From NCBI RefSeq assembly GCF_000346465.2, contig NC_034012.1, positions 15,686,259-15,750,258 on the forward strand: DNA of 64,000 bases, written 5' to 3'. Source of the stretch: Prunus persica. Taxonomy: Eukaryota; Streptophyta; Magnoliopsida; Rosales; Rosaceae. Shown piece after piece: positions 23,912 through 37,479 of this stretch. The notes below the pieces were generated by a model. That model made no database searches and was not told the DNA's origin. It saw only the letters and a program-made list of their open reading frames with translations. Made by a program: the position numbers and the translations under genes. How positions within the stretch are numbered: position 1 is the first letter of the stretch; the number at the start of each line of letters is the position of its first letter.

Positions 23912-24255
23912 TTAGAGCATCTCCAAAGGATATGTCAAATACTAAATATTAAATTTAAATTTGATAGCTGATATGGCAATTTGACATCTTACACAGCTTT
24001 ACACTCCACCCGATATATCAAATTAAATTATTATTTTATTACATTTTTCTTGATTTATTTTTAATTAAAAAGAAAAGAAAATAATAAAATATTCATTTAA
24101 CATCTAGCTTTTGGGATGTCAAAAATAACATCTCAACCTCCAGCTTTCATTCCACATCAGCTTTGACACATCAGTTGAAGTGATGTAAGATGTTATTTCT
24201 AACCGTTAAAGGTCTATGTGGCACTTTTGACACATCAATTGAAGATGCTTTTAAG
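23912..24255. mobile_element. Probable MITE with GAGCATCTCCAA ends
   Basis: Begins TTAGAGCATCTCCAAAGGAT and ends TTGACACATCAATTGAAGATGC, with internal repeats of TTTGACA and CATCTTAC/GTAAGATG. No coding capacity. The ends are imperfect inverted repeats. Confidence 0.55.
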
Positions 24256-26480
24256 AAGCTTTCTCTTTTATTTTGAGGGAAAAAAGGATTATTGACTTTG
24301 CCCAAAAAAAAAAAAAAACCAAAAGGCTGCATGCTTCGAGGGTAAATAAAAATAAAAAAACAAAACCAAGGCTGCTAAGCAATTGCATGATTCAGTCAAT
24401 TTGATTGGAGGATTGGATCAAAGCAAAATGCAGCAAACTTTAGTGGGCCATATAGACATAGGTAATTTTTTTTTTTTTCTTCAAAGCTTTAAAGCTACAG
24501 CCCACCACAACCATGGCTGTAAAACCAATATCTACTTCTTTCCTTTAAGAACAAGAAAATCTTCAACCAAAGAAATGTAATCAAAGGACAAAAACAATTC
24601 AAGATACAGAGAGAAAAACAAAAAAAAAGAAACAAAAAAATCCAATTGTAAACAAGATTAATTAATCTCACATTGATTGTCATTACACCTTTATTCCATA
24701 ATATAAGGGAAATGTAAATTGGCTATAAGCACATCATCAAGCATGACCTTTTTTTTGGGTCGAAATCATGAAGCATGGCTTGGATTAGTATTTAACCATT
24801 TTTATTTAACATGATGTGTTTTTTTAATACAAACAATATTGGTGGGGTGGGAGTATTCAAGACCTCTCGAATGAAATTATTAATTAAATTAAGATAATAC
24901 GATAATTGCACAATGTTCTCACGGTAGCCATATCCACCCAACAGACCACTCAACCCATCCCCCAGCTCTGACTCCCCCACCACCCTCACTGCCCATGGAA
25001 TTCCCCAAGTCATTCTTTCCCTCTCTTTCTCGCTCTCGCACACACAGAAACAAATCACAAATAAAGTGTAATAATTAATTAATTTAGAAGCCAGGGATTC
25101 CAAACAAGAGAGACTTTGGTCCACTTAGCACCAGGCCCCAACCCAAAACAGATTTAAACCCCTAACTTCAAGCTTTGTTCTGATTTTAAAAAAGAAAAGA
25201 ATTCAAACTTTGTTCTTCAATTCTGAGTTACATTGAATACTAGAAAGCTCCAAATCATACACATCAAACTTGAGGTAATTAGGAACGTGAATAAGGAGGG
25301 ATAGAATTGAAATTGCAATTGAACTTGTAAAACCATCACTGTCTTCAGTTTTCACATCAAACAACTCAGATTTGAAGTTGGGTTTCGAGGTTGGTCGGAG
25401 ATCAAGAGAGAGAGGATGGCGATGTTGGACATTGGGTTGGGATGGTGGTAGCGTTCGAATCTAGGGCGTGCTGCTGCGACGGGTTCCATTTTATGTGTGC
25501 AAGAGAAAGAAAGAGGGGAGGGGAGGGGTGGGGGTGGGGTTATGGGTTTCTGCGGTGGGGGGCGCTCTCTGCAGGGTGGGTTGTGGGTGATGGTCATGGG
25601 GACCACATGAACGGGGTTTGCGGGTTGTGGTAAGAAGAAATGAGGTTCGGGGTTGGGGATGATGGGAGAGGGGTCTGTGGGGCTGGATTCTGGGTTCTAC
25701 GATGGGGGGTGGGAGGAGGGGAGAAGAGGAGTGGTGGGTTTGTTTTAATTTTTTTTTTTTTTTGTTACTTTTTAAATTTTATTTTGTTTATATGTAATTT
25801 TTTATGTTTTTATTTAATTATATTTTTTTTTATCTATGTGGATGGGCTCCGTTTGCCACGTCATTAAAGTAACAGACTTTTAAACGGAGTTGATGGCATT
25901 GAGCAACGTGGATCACCAAACCTCGGTCAAGGGATAAAAGTGAGTCATTTTAAGTTTGGGGGTTAAGATGGGATTTGACCGAAGTTTCAGGGAGCATTGG
26001 TGCAATTAAGCCTTTTTAAAAATGTAAAATTAAAAACAAAATCAGTTAATAAATCTTGTTTGTATGGAAACCAACTACCCATTTTATGCACACGGGTTAC
26101 ACCACAGTGGAAAAGTGGGTCAAACTCTCCCATTCTCCCCTCAAGTGCATCCGGGTTGGAATTACATATGAGACAATCTTGAGACAACTTAATATAATAA
26201 TCCCCCTACAGAATAACAAAAAACAAAATATATCAAGGTCTTCCTTTTTTTCTTTTTTTTTTCTTTTTCTTTTTTGGCAAAAATCCAGATTGGAAATTGG
26301 TCTTCCATTACGCCAATATATATATATATTTTTTTTCTAGAAAACATTGCCTCAATACATCCACGGTTATTTCTTATGAATCCTGCTTGATCAACCTAGG
26401 AAAGAACAATGTCGTGATGGGAAACAAAACAATGGAAGTGACCTTATTCAAAATGATGTAGAACACATGTCCAAGTTGAT
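24256..26480. other. Gene-free stretch with low-complexity segments
   Basis: Contains poly-A/T runs, a G-rich segment at 25500-25740, and the sequence GACCGAAGTTTCAGGGAGCA at about 25978, which looks like the end of a dispersed repeat. The open frames of 60-110 codons across the G-rich segment have biased composition and no recognisable domain. Confidence 0.5.
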
Positions 26481-26484
26481 CAAG

Positions 26485-26872
26485 CTACAGCTGGACAAGC
26501 ACGCACGTCGTCACAACAGCAAAGTCCAATCTGTGCAAGTATGGGCCCCGAGCTCAGAATTGGGCATATGACCTATCGTTTCGAACAGAACGGTGTGGCA
26601 AGTGCAACTCACTATTTTGTTTTAATGTATGGGCTATTTTAGCCAAATTCTATCGTTTACTTTGACTTTTCAGCGTCAAAGTTTTCAGAATATTTTAGGA
26701 AACTTTTATTATTTTCCTTTTTGTTTTCTAATTAGCTTTCCAAGCAAGTCTAGGGTTTCTCTTGTATAAAAGGAATGTGTTGGAGCATCCTGAATTATTC
26801 ATCTTATTTTCAATCAAAATATTTGAGGTTTACTCAATTTCTCTCGTGGATTCCGGCATGTTATATCTCGTT
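26485..26872 (+). mobile_element. 5' LTR of gypsy element 1
   Basis: Matches 31170-31538 in order and orientation, including GTGCAAGTATGGGCC, AGCTCAGAATTGGGCA, GTTTACTTTGACTTTTCAGC, the promoter-like TCTCTTGTATAAAAG and GCATCCTGAATTATTCATCT. A primer-binding-site-like TTGGTATTGAAGCTAGG (compare the methionine tRNA complement TGGTATCAGAGC) follows at about 26880. Exact ends not resolved. Confidence 0.75.
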
Positions 26873-26922
26873 CCGTAAGTTGGTATTGAAGCTAGGTTTT
26901 TGCCTGACTCAAAGTACCTCCA

Positions 26923-29900
26923 ATGGCTCGTCTAGACGAAGAAGATAGGACCCATGGAGACGGGGAACCAATCCCTCGTGCTGAATTCAATACATCAATC
27001 GAGGGTCTATGTCAGATGATCTTGGCCTTGGGAAACCAAGCACGGCCAAACGAATACAAAGGAAAAGAACGGTGTAATGAACAACTTCCCCCATGGTGCC
27101 CTGTCAAGAAGATAGCGATGCAGAGTCAGAGGAAGAAATTCATGACAATCATGCCCAACCCAATATCCAACGCAAAGAAGACTATTGCATAAAGACTGAA
27201 ATTCCATATTTCATTGGGCACTTACAAGTTGAAGATTTCTTGGATTGGCTTGTTGTAGTGGAGAGGTTCTTTGAACTTATGGAAGTTCCTGAGGCAAAGA
27301 TGGTGAAGCTAATAGGTTTTCATCCCAAAGGAAGTGCTACAGTATGGTGGAATCAATTACAAAAGACCCGCCAAAGGCAACGTAAAGCTCATGTGCTCAC
27401 TTTGCGATGGATGAAGCAATTAATGATGGACAGATTCCTCCCGGCAAACCTTAAGCAATATTTATACCACCTTTACTACAATTTCATCCAAGGCCATAGG
27501 ACGGCGGCAAAGAGTACATCTGAATTCTTGCGCCTCGCAGAACGTAATAGCCTAAATAAAATCAATAGTCAACAAGTGGCAAGGTACATGAATGGGCTTA
27601 AACCTTCTGTCCAAGATCGAATTGGGTTGCAGACTTTCTGGACTGTGCAAGAGGCCAATAGTATGGCCCTCAAGACGGAGGTTATGGAGAATGAGAGACA
27701 ATCGAGTTCTGGCAATTTTTAGAACAAGTATGCCAATTCACATGTCCCTGCAAAAGACAAAGATAAAGAAGTTGCACAAGTTCCTAGGAATAATAATACT
27801 AACAAATGGCAGGGCACAAAAGGAGCAGCAGAAGACAGTAGCCATACTGGCATAAGGGTCGTTTCCAAAGACTTATGAAAAACCTTATGGAGATCACTGT
27901 TATTGTTGCAGCAAACAGGGCCACAAATCTAACGATTGTCTCAATCGCCAACAAGTTAACTTGGCTTAAGCGAATGAGAATGACAATGAGGATCATGGTG
28001 CTGATGAAGAGTATGAAAGAGTTGATTTCTCCTATGAGGAAAGCAACAAAGTAATTAACCTAGTCTTGCAGCGGGTGTTACTCGCACCAAGACAAGAGGA
28101 AGGGTATCGGCATAAGATCTTCCGATCTTTTTATACAATCAACAACAAGGTGTGCAATCGATGGTAGTAACTGCGAGAATCTCATATCCAAAAAGGTCAT
28201 AGATTATTTAAAGTTGCCAATAGAGAAGCACTTATTCCTTAAGATGGGTGAAGATAGGCCTTTTAGTTCAGGTGACAGAAGTTTGCAAGGTACCGTTATC
28301 CATTTGTAAGCATTACAAGTCCGAGGTTATTTGTGTTATTATTGATATGGATGCTAGTCACATTGTGTTGGGTAGACTTTGATACATATGCCACTCACAA
28401 GGGACATGATAACGTGTATGATTTTAATTAGGGCTCTCATAAAATTGCTATGGCTCCTGTGAACGACTCTAGCAAACCTAAGAAATCAGCCGCGAATTCC
28501 AATTTCCTCTCCATAGTTAGAAATGAACGTGATTGTTTAGAAGCCGTTGAAGATGCAGAAACAATTTATCCCGTGATGATGAAAGGGTTATTAGCTGTCG
28601 TACTTGAGAAAGTTGAAATCCCAAAATAAGTGCATAAAAATTTGCAGGGGTTCAAGGAGTTAATTGTTGACGACCTACCCAACCAACTACCACCCATGAG
28701 GGATATCCAATATCATATTGATTTGGTGCCTGGAGCAAGTCTCCCTAATGCATGAGTCCCAAGGAGAATGACATTCTACGAGAGAAGAAAGAAGATTTGC
28801 TGTACAAAAGGGTTTATTCATGAGAGCATGAGTCCTTGCGCAGTCCCAGTATTGCTGGTGAGTAAGAAAGACAAAACATGGCGTATGTGTATTGATAGTA
28901 GGGCAATCAACAAAATTACTATCAAATACAGATTTCCAATTCCACAGTTGGAAAACATGCTAGATGTGTTGGAGGGTTCTAAAGTGTTTTTGAAGATAGA
29001 TCTTCGACGGTGGCTACCATCAGATTCGCATCAAGCCGGGTGATGAGTGGAAAACTGCGTTCAAAAGTAAGGATGGCTTGCACGAGTGGATGGTGATTCC
29101 TTTGGCTTATCAAATGCATCAAGAACTTCTATGCACCTTATGAACCAGGTTCTTCGTCCTTTTATTGGTTCTTTCGTTGTGGTGTATTTTGATGATATTT
29201 TGATTTATAGTTGAACCAAGGAAGAACATTTGGAGTAGTTGAAACAGGTCCTTCGAGTTTTGGAAGAAAACCAACTTTTCATCAACCTAAAACAGTGTAA
29301 TTTTTGCACCAATAAATTACTCTTTCTAGGTTATGTTGTTGGCAAGGATGTCATTCATGTGGATGACAAGAAGGTGCAAGCTATTAGTGATTGGCCTACC
29401 TTACTGTACCCATCCTTGAGTGTTTAAAGCAGGGAAAGCTTCAGTGGGATGATGAGCAAGAGAATAGCTTCGCTCTCATTAAGCACAAGCTGTGCACCAC
29501 CCCAGACCTAGCCCTTCCTAACTTTGAGAAGATATTTGAGGTCGAATGTGATACAAGTGGGGTGGGAATAGGTGCAGTTTTGTCTCAAGAGAAGAAACCA
29601 GTGGCCTTTTACGAACATGAATTTTATGCAATGGTTTGTGCTTTGAAACAATGGGAGCACTACTTGGTGCGACGTGAATTTGTACTCTACACATATCACC
29701 TGGCCCTGAAGTTCCTCAACAGTTAGAAATCTATGAGCAAGATGCATATAAGGTAGAGTATCTTCCTACAGAAATTCCCTTTTGTGATTAAACATAAATC
29801 AGGTATCCTTAATTTTGTGGCGGATGCTTTGAGAGGAAGAGCAAACATACTAGTTACAGTGGCTCAAGAGGTTGTGGGATTTTAGTTCTTAAAGGAGCTA

Positions 29901-31165
29901 TATGAAGTCGATAAAGACTTTAAGGAGATTTGGTCCAAGTGCGTTCATAACCAACCTTTTATAGATTTTCACCCCATTGATGGTTATTTGTTTAAGGGCA
30001 ACAAACTCCGTATTTTTGAGACATCCTTGAGGGAGAAGCTAATTCGAGATTTACATGGAGGCGGCCTGAGTGGACACTTGGGAAGAGACAAAACAATTGT
30101 TGGCATGGTTAAGCGATATTATTGGCCACAATTCAAAAAGGACGTGGGAAAGATCGTGCAAAGGTGCTATACTTGTCAAGTGTCTAAGGGTCAGTCTCAA
30201 AATGCAGCTGGTCTTTACATGCCTTTGCTTGTGCCTAATGATATTTGACAGGACCTTTCCGTGGACTTCGTGTTGGGACTCCCTCGTTCACAAAGAGGAG
30301 TAAATTCCATTTTTGTTGTTGTTGACACGTTCTCCAAGATGGCACACTTCATCACATGCAAGAAGATGAATCATGCTGCTAGCATAGCCAAGCTGTTTTT
30401 TCAAGGAGGTTGTTCATTTGCATGGCGTGCCCAAATCCATCACCTCTAATCGTGACACCAAGTTCCTCAATCACTTCTGGGTTACTTTGTGGAAGATGTT
30501 TAGAACCGCCCTTCATTGCAGTAGTACCGCACATCCCCAAACTGATGGTCAGACAGAAGTTACCAATAGAACTTTGGGTAACATGATCTGTAGCATCTGT
30601 GTCACTACCTCAAGTGGAATTTTCTAATAACAACGATGTTCACATTGTCACAGGAAAATCACATTTCTCTTTGGTTTACACTTCAATTCTTAATCGTGTA
30701 ATTGATTTAGTGAAGCTACCCAAGGCCGATGGTGTAAGTACCACAACTGAGCATGTGGCAGAAAACTTCAAGGCCGTGAAGAATGATGTAAATGAGAGGT
30801 TGGAGAAAACCAATGCTAAATACAAAGCCATCGCAGACAAACATAGGTGAGTAAAGGTGTTTAATGAAGGCAACTCCGTCATGGTCTATCTGAAGAAGGA
30901 GAGGTTTTCAGTGGGTACTTATCATAAGTTACAAGCCCGCAAATATGGCCCCTACAAGATTCTAAAGAAGATCAACGACAATACTTATATTGTGGACTTG
31001 CCCTCATCCATGGAGATTTCAAGCACTTTTAATGTTGCTAACCTGTATGCATTCTATGAAGATGATCCGCTCTATCCAGAACATAACTCGGGGTCGAGTT
31101 CTTCCAAAGTGGAAGGGACAAATGTAGAAGACATGGCGAAATTGATCGAGGGACAACTAGATAGT
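26923..31165 (+). pseudogene. Degenerate Ty3/gypsy gag-pol
   Basis: Plus-strand remains of one polyprotein broken by many stops and shifts. Gag at 27190-27720 (DFLDWLVVVERFFELMEVPE, ATVWWNQLQKTRQRQRKAHV). A zinc-knuckle-like HCYCCSKQGHKSNDC is readable near 27895-27940. Reverse transcriptase at 28790-29430 ([38 protein letters not shown]). RNase H at 29540-29725 ([20 protein letters not shown]). Integrase zinc finger and core at 30030-30630 ([55 protein letters not shown]). The C-terminal part ends at 31165 with an SH3-like [20 protein letters not shown] segment; no chromodomain is seen. It moves by a copy-and-paste RNA route when active; this copy is dead. Confidence 0.9.
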
Positions 31166-31169
31166 TAGC

Positions 31170-31538
31170 AACGTCGTCGCGGAAGAAAAGCCCAATTTGT
31201 GCAAGTATGGGCCTCAAGCTCAGAATTGGGCACATGACCTATTGTTTCGAAAAGAATGGCGTGACAAGTGTAACTCACTATTTTATTGTGAAGTGTGGGC
31301 TATTTTAGCCAAATTCTATTGTTTACTTTGACTTTTCAGCATTTAAAGTTTTAGAATATTTTGGAAAACTTTTATTATTTTCATTTTTGTTTTCTAATTA
31401 ACTTTCATAGCAAGTCTAGGGTTTCTCTTGTATAAAAGCAATGCATTGGAGCATCCTGAATTATTCATCTTATTTTCAATCAATATATTTGAGGTTTTCT
31501 TAATTTCTCTGGTGGATTCCGGCGTGTTACTTATAGGG
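31170..31538 (+). mobile_element. 3' LTR of gypsy element 1
   Basis: Partner of 26485-26872. By eye the two differ by scattered substitutions and a few short indels, so the insertion is not recent. Similarity stops after GGATTCCGGCGTGTTA. Confidence 0.75.
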
Positions 31539-32007
31539 TTATCTTTTGATCTCGCCCTATTCCTACATGTTGACTTTTTTGATCGTTTTAGGTACCTATG
31601 GCTTCTGGTTTTTTTTTTTTTTTTTTTTATATTATTATTTTTTTTTGGTTTCTATATCGGAGAAGAGAAAAGCCATTTCATTTGACCAAAAATAATTTGG
31701 AGCTCATAGCATTACTGCTTATAGACGTGGAGCAGCATAATGATTTTGGTGGTTTGGTCCGGTCCCTTACTCTCTGTTCTATGGACTATAATTTTTGGTA
31801 TTTAGTTAAACATCAGGAAATCAGCAAAAAGACCCTAGTGTTTTCAAATCCAGGACTAAAAAGTATATATGCAGCTCTTCAAATTTGCTCATGATTATAG
31901 TAGATGAATTGATACGGTTCTCAATTCTTTTATTGCTATAATGAGACTACAACGCATTGTAATCCTTATAGCATGGGATAACATAAACAAACAGACTTTA
32001 CTATGTT
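31539..32007. other. Intergenic, P450 3' side
   Basis: No gene. Contains T-rich runs (31607-31645) and the probable 3' UTR of the adjacent minus-strand P450. Confidence 0.6.
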
Positions 32008-34239
32008 TTATTCGTGCGATTTTTCAGTAGGCGGAGGATGATAAGGAATGGGAATCAAGTGCAGATCTTCTTTCCTTCGGACTGTAATACCAAAAGCCTC
32101 GGTCATGTCCAGATCTTCATGATTTTTTCCATTTGGGAGTTTCCAATCAAAATGGTATAACAAAAATGCAAGCGGGAGCTCAACGTTGGCCAGGCCATAT
32201 GATATGCCAGGGCATATTCTCCTTCCAGAACCAAATGGGATATACTCAAAATTGGTTCCCTTGTAGTCAATGGAGCTATCAAGGAACCTCTCTGGATAAA
32301 ATATGTCAGGTTCAGTCCAGTAATTGGGATCTCTACCAATGGCCCATCCATTGACAATGACCTTGGTTTTGACAGGTATTTCATATCCATTAATCTCACA
32401 ACTTTCTCTGCATTCTCTTGGAAGTAAGAGGGGAGCAGGAGGATGTAACCTCAGGGTCTCTTTAATCACTGCGTTTAAATATTTCATCTCTCTAATGCAT
32501 GTTTCATCTACCTGACCTTTTGTATTGAACACTTCCCTCACCTCATCCTGTACTATTTTCATTATTCTGGGATTCTTTATCATTTCTGACATTGCCCAAT
32601 CTACAGCTGTAGCTGATGTCTCACTCCCGGCACCAAAAATGTCCTGAAAATGATTAATTAGTAAAAAAAATACTAAAGACTAATTTCTTCTACAAACTGC
32701 AAACCATTCTAATTAAAGAAAAAATAAACTATATTTATCATCTTAATTAAAGAAAAAAACCTTTGTTCTTAACCCAAGTAGACTTACAAGTTAATGTTAT
32801 GATGTTGACTTTTAGGCTTTAAGAGTTTCTTAAGTTTCATGAAGATTGTCTATTGACATGGACGAAAACAATAGACACGTGGAATGCTCACTTCAGTCAA
32901 TCACACATAATAAAAACAGACCTCAGGGTGTCAACAACACTTCAAGTTAATAATGTACAATTCGAATCCATATTGGCGTTGGCAACTTCTTCAGCTATAT
33001 GTCTATATCAAGATTATGATCCAATTTTAGTGTACATAGAGGTCAAATCGATGGGAAAGACCAAGCCATATTTTGCTGGCATCGTTGCTAACATTTTTTT
33101 TTTAACAGATTTCTGATTGTTATGCTTATTAGGTGCCATACTTAGAGATGAGAAGACCAAATTAGCTGTCAAGTCAAGGAAGTGTGTTGTTTGGTGTTGA
33201 GAAAAGTGTTTCGGGATATGATTTTTGGGATCCCAAAACAGCGAAAGATGGAAATTTATTGTTTGACCAAGTATAGTTGAAAACTGGTTTGACTAATTAA
33301 AGCATGATATGAAAAGAAAGTGCACATACTTACCAAGATTACAGCTTTGATGTTGTCAGTAGTTAGAGAAAACTCAAAGCCATTGCCACGCTCGTGAAAT
33401 TTTAGGAGAACATCTACCAGGTCTTCCTCTGCTTTACCTTCACCACTTTCTGATGTTGCTCTATCTTTTTTGTGTTCTTTGATGATGTTTTCCATTATCC
33501 TGTCAGTTTCTTTATGTAGCCTCTCAAGTTTAGGCCTAATTCCACCTATCAGATTAAGCAGTTTGACAGAAGGAAAAACATCTGCAAGATCAAAGCCTGC
33601 TGCCACCTTTATAGATTCCTTTACAGCATATATGAATTTTTCATGATCTTTGTTTTTTTTACCAAAGGCTGCTCGGGAAGTGACGGTATATGTGGATGAG
33701 TAAATTTCCTCAGTGAGATTAATAGGTGATCCTTCTCTCAAAGCAATCCATTCCATGAGATTCATTGCCTCTTCTTCCCTAATAGGCCGGAACCCTTGAA
33801 CACGCTTTGGGCTTAAAAGCTCTAGTGTGCAAATTTTTCGCAGTTGTCTCCAGTAATCACCATATGGAGCAAAGCCAATGTTTGTAGAACCATAAGACAT
33901 GATCGTTGAAGCAAGGAGAGGGGGCCTTGATGCAAACATAACATCATGGGTTTTCATCACTTCTTTAGCATACGCCGCCGATGAAACAACTATGGTCGAA
34001 ACTTCTCCCAGCCTTAGATGCATGAGAGGTCCATATCTGTTCGCCAAGTTTCGTAGTGCATGATGGGGTTGAGAGCCAACGAGCTGGTGTATGTTTCCTA
34101 TAAAAGGCAGCTTCCATGGCCCCGGGGGTAGATTTATAGCGGAGTCTTTGGTTTTGCCTCTCTTCACTATTTTCAGTGCCATAATCATAAATAGAGAAAA
34201 GGTAAACAGGACCTGGAAAGAAGGCCATTGAAGCTCCAT
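32008..34239 (-). CDS. Cytochrome P450, CYP71D-type, intact
   Basis: Microsomal heme monooxygenase; CYP71D-type enzymes commonly hydroxylate terpenes and other specialised metabolites using NADPH-P450 reductase. Two exons, 34239-33334 and 32643-32008, joined in phase 0, giving 513 residues, normal for the family. Visible: N-terminal anchor (residues about 7-24), hinge [13 protein letters not shown], helix [10 protein letters not shown]-helix [14 protein letters not shown] starting near residue 305 (the SET form usual in CYP71D), ExxR at 364-367 (ETLR), PERF motif YPERF, and heme loop [10 protein letters not shown] with Cys446. No internal stop. It is the only undamaged P450 of three in the window and is a close relative of the broken copy at 41154-42955. 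Substrate cannot be read from sequence; a sesquiterpene is an inference from the nearby terpene synthase. Confidence 0.93.
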
Positions 34240-34700
34240 GAGGAAAGTAAAGGTGAGTTCAGATTATAGCAGGCATTTTACATCTATGTATAACACAGGA
34301 TGTAGAGCCATGTCTTTTTCCTGATGGGAATATTCTCTCAACCTGGTCGGCATTTCTTTCCGGCAATCAATAATTAAGAGTTGCTTACCCAAGATTAATC
34401 AGTTTCTGTTTTTTTATATTTATTTTTTTAATGGGTAACTTGGAAGTTTCTCTAAGCTATGAATCTTCTTTTCTTAATGTTTGTTTATATTCTTAACATC
34501 AACTGTCATAAGCTACGATATTATTGCTTCATCAGTTGTATGGTAGTGTTCATAATTGTCATACCTTGCTAATAACTCATCCAAAGCCCTAGAAAATGAA
34601 ATGGATCTAGGCTCCAGCAACTGTTTTATTACTCTAATAAAAGAATTAGAAAATAGCATAATATAATATAGAAATCAGCCGCTGGCAGCCGGCTAGCAAA
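34240..34700. promoter_or_regulatory. Upstream region of the intact P450
   Basis: About 460 bp before the start codon, AT-rich. On the minus strand GTTATACATAG and CTATAAT occur within 60 bp of the ATG and could act as TATA-like elements, but neither is a strong match. Confidence 0.3.
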
Positions 34701-34701
34701 C

Positions 34702-35602
34702 TGTTGTGCACAAATACTCCAAGACTTTGTCGTTGATGCCTATGCGACGACACACACACACACAAACTCCTTGAGAATAAATCACACACACAATGAAGAG
34801 AGTAAAGCAAACACACAAGAACACAAAGATTTATAGTGGTTCGGCCTCGTGCCTACGTCCTCTTGGTGATCCTCCCGAGAAATTCACTAGTATGTAAGAA
34901 TACTTTTGGTTACAATCAAGAACCCTCTTAGCTCTCACAAGAACCCTAGCTCTCTTTTCACTCACCCTTGCTCAAATCCTCTGATGCCCTTGTAAACACC
35001 CAAGAATTCACCCTCTTGAATTCTCTTGGAAAACTCTCAATCTTGAGTTTTCTCTCGTCTACCTCTCTTCCCATTAACCTAGTCCTAAAAGTCCTATTTA
35101 TAATGTGTAGGACTTGGGTTACAAGTTAACTAAGAATAAGAAACCAAAACCATATTAAATTAGGCTAGAAAACCAAAAATAATAGGAAAACCCAACCTAA
35201 AACGCTAAGGGTTCATGCAGGTTGCATGACTGTCGCTTGAGCACCCCTTAATTCCGCTCGAGCTCCCGTATCAGGGCAAAAAATGTCTCTCCACCTCTCG
35301 AGTGCCTTCTGCCTCAACTCAAGCACCTCATGCGTCCTCCTAAGCGCCAGCAACACTGCAGCAACTCTTCCTACTGCTTTCCGCTTGCTTCCTTCTTCTT
35401 CCTTGCATCTTTTGGTGAGCTAACTTCAACACAAACATATCCAAGGTATTAGAACTTTATTGAGGAACTTTAGAGTCTAAACTACAACATAGGGGGATTT
35501 TTCAAAAACACACACAACTATGGTGTCATGGGCACTTGAGACCCCTTGTCTACAACTCAAAGTCATTTTCTACTAGGCTAGACCCCGTTGGCAACTTTAG
35601 AA
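34702..35602 (-). mobile_element. Probable solo LTR (minus strand)
   Basis: On the minus strand a unit from TGTTCTAAAGTTGCC to GTGCACAACA has the TG...CA form of an LTR. It includes a promoter-like ATTATAAATAGGACTT (about 35093-35108) and a GGCCGAACCACTATAAATC motif I associate with plant LTRs. No internal retrotransposon genes flank it and no clear target duplication was found. Confidence 0.45.
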
Positions 35603-37080
35603 CACTTATTAAGCTTGAAATAAATCTTTAGGAACCATTTAGTAGAGAGGAGCAGAAAACAAAATGGACCGATTTTCAATCTTATGTTTCTTAAGAAACA
35701 CACAAAACAAAAAAAGAAAGAAAAGGTATAACTCCATCAAAGCCCAACCCCCTAATGAGCAAGGCTGATACTCATAAAAGCCCAGTCTTGGGCCCTTTGC
35801 TAATTTTAATATAAGGGCTCCTTTTTGTTTTTCCTTCTTGCATGACACGTGGAGACAACAATTAAAAGAAATTTCTTTGGTCATCAACACAATGATGTAA
35901 GCAAGAAGTTATTGTTTTCTCCTAGTCCTTTTTTTATTAGGTTAGTGAATAAGTCCATTTGTGGTGATTTCTTCTAAGCTATTCTCATATTGAAGTTCTC
36001 CATCACATTTTTTAGGCGTTCTCAAACAAATCTGCTCCCTAACACTGCTCATGTTCTCTAAATTTAGATCTACATCATCTTCGATGAAGGTTGCTGCACA
36101 TCACCGAATTGTTCTTTGTCAAGGTAGTTGTTTTCATTTATTTGTTTGCTCTTATGCACATGTAGATCGCTAGAAATCATGTTCTCCCCATATTTATTGC
36201 GAATGCGGTGGTAGGTGTGGCCGCAATGGTGCTTCTTTAGGTGGCAGTGGTTAGGCTCATGGGTTGCTTTAAGGTTTCAGTTATGTTGGGTATGTAGGGT
36301 TTGTTTGGGCTTATGGTTAACTGTGGTGATGTGGGCTAATATTTTCGTGCCCTTTTTGTCCGGTTTAGTTTTTTTTTTTTTTAATATGTTATTTTGTTGC
36401 CTTTTTGGGATTAGTACTTTAAACGTCATGTTGATGTCTTTAATTGTACTATTGAAGTTTATCTAGTGTAGTTTTTCTTTGATAAAAGGCCCTTTAGGTA
36501 GTCATCTAACCTAGGACTTATGCACTATAAATAAGGCCCTTTAGGTAGTCATATTATTTGTGACTGTAAGTGTGGCACCAAGGATAATATCAAGGAGATT
36601 TGCTAGGAATCGAATCCTTGATTTAGGAAGATATTCAAATCTTAAATTAAGGATAATTGGCTAATTAAATTGAATTTAATTAGCACAATTATTTGACCTA
36701 TAGAATATTCCTTTATCCACGTGCCACCTTCTAATTGGTTGCCAAAATTCATGTTCCCACAAAGAGCATTCTCTAAAACTACTTTTTCAACTTGTACATA
36801 CATTTTTTAAAAAAGTTTTATAAACTCAATGAATTTACTACCCCTTAAAGTCATTTCTTGATTTGCTAGATATCTAATGGCCTCTATTGTGGTTGTAAAT
36901 CTAATCCAATTTTCTGTAACATATTGTGGTGATTGCACCACCATTTCGTCAATATGTTGAGTATGATTGCTAAAATCCATCCACTCTTGTGTAACAAGAT
37001 GATGTAGAAAATTTATATTGTCTGCATGAGCAAGGAAACCACATTTTTCCCCTTACCAACTCGCTTCCAATTTTTAAACC
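35603..37080. other. Gene-free stretch
   Basis: About 1.5 kb without a supported gene. A T-rich and G/T-rich segment at 36190-36480 gives low-complexity open frames. AGGCCCTTTAGGTAGTCAT occurs twice (36488 and 36534), a short direct repeat. Confidence 0.5.
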
Positions 37081-37084
37081 CATC

Positions 37085-37350
37085 TTATGTGAGTGATCAA
37101 TATCAAGGGACTGGACATTGTAAGTGCAGAGGAGCTGCTAACGCATTCAGAATGCATAGAGCAAGCTTTGGAGTCAAGGCTGAATTTGCCAAACCAAAAA
37201 GTGGTCGTGGACATGGTCAAGGCCTAGGAAGAGGTTTTTTTATAATCGTGCTGCATCCTAGGAAAGGAGAAATGCATATATTAGAGGAAAGAAGAATGTC
37301 AAATGTTACAGTTGAAGGAAAAGGAAAAATCAAGATTGTAAACCGCATAT
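37085..37350 (+). pseudogene. Probable copia-type gag remnant
   Basis: In one frame SGRGHGQGLGRG; in the next frame FFYNRAAS, ERRNAYIRGKKNVKCYS and RKRKNQDC separated by stops. A basic Arg/Gly segment followed by KCYxC-like spacing is the usual pattern of a retrotransposon gag before its zinc knuckle. Too decayed for a family assignment. Confidence 0.45.
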
Positions 37351-37479
37351 GCTTCTCTTATAGTATATGGCTAGGACCTGAGTCAAGGTCAGGGCCTACA
37401 TCTGATCTTCCGGTAATAATGCCTTCAGGAGGAGACCTGCACACTTTGAGCAGTTATCAGAGTATGAGCGAACTAGGCT

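Noticed and set aside
25350..25870. Several 75-84-codon frames on both strands in G-rich DNA
   Set aside because: Biased composition (Gly/Trp or Pro/Ser), no domain, no splice context; chance frames.
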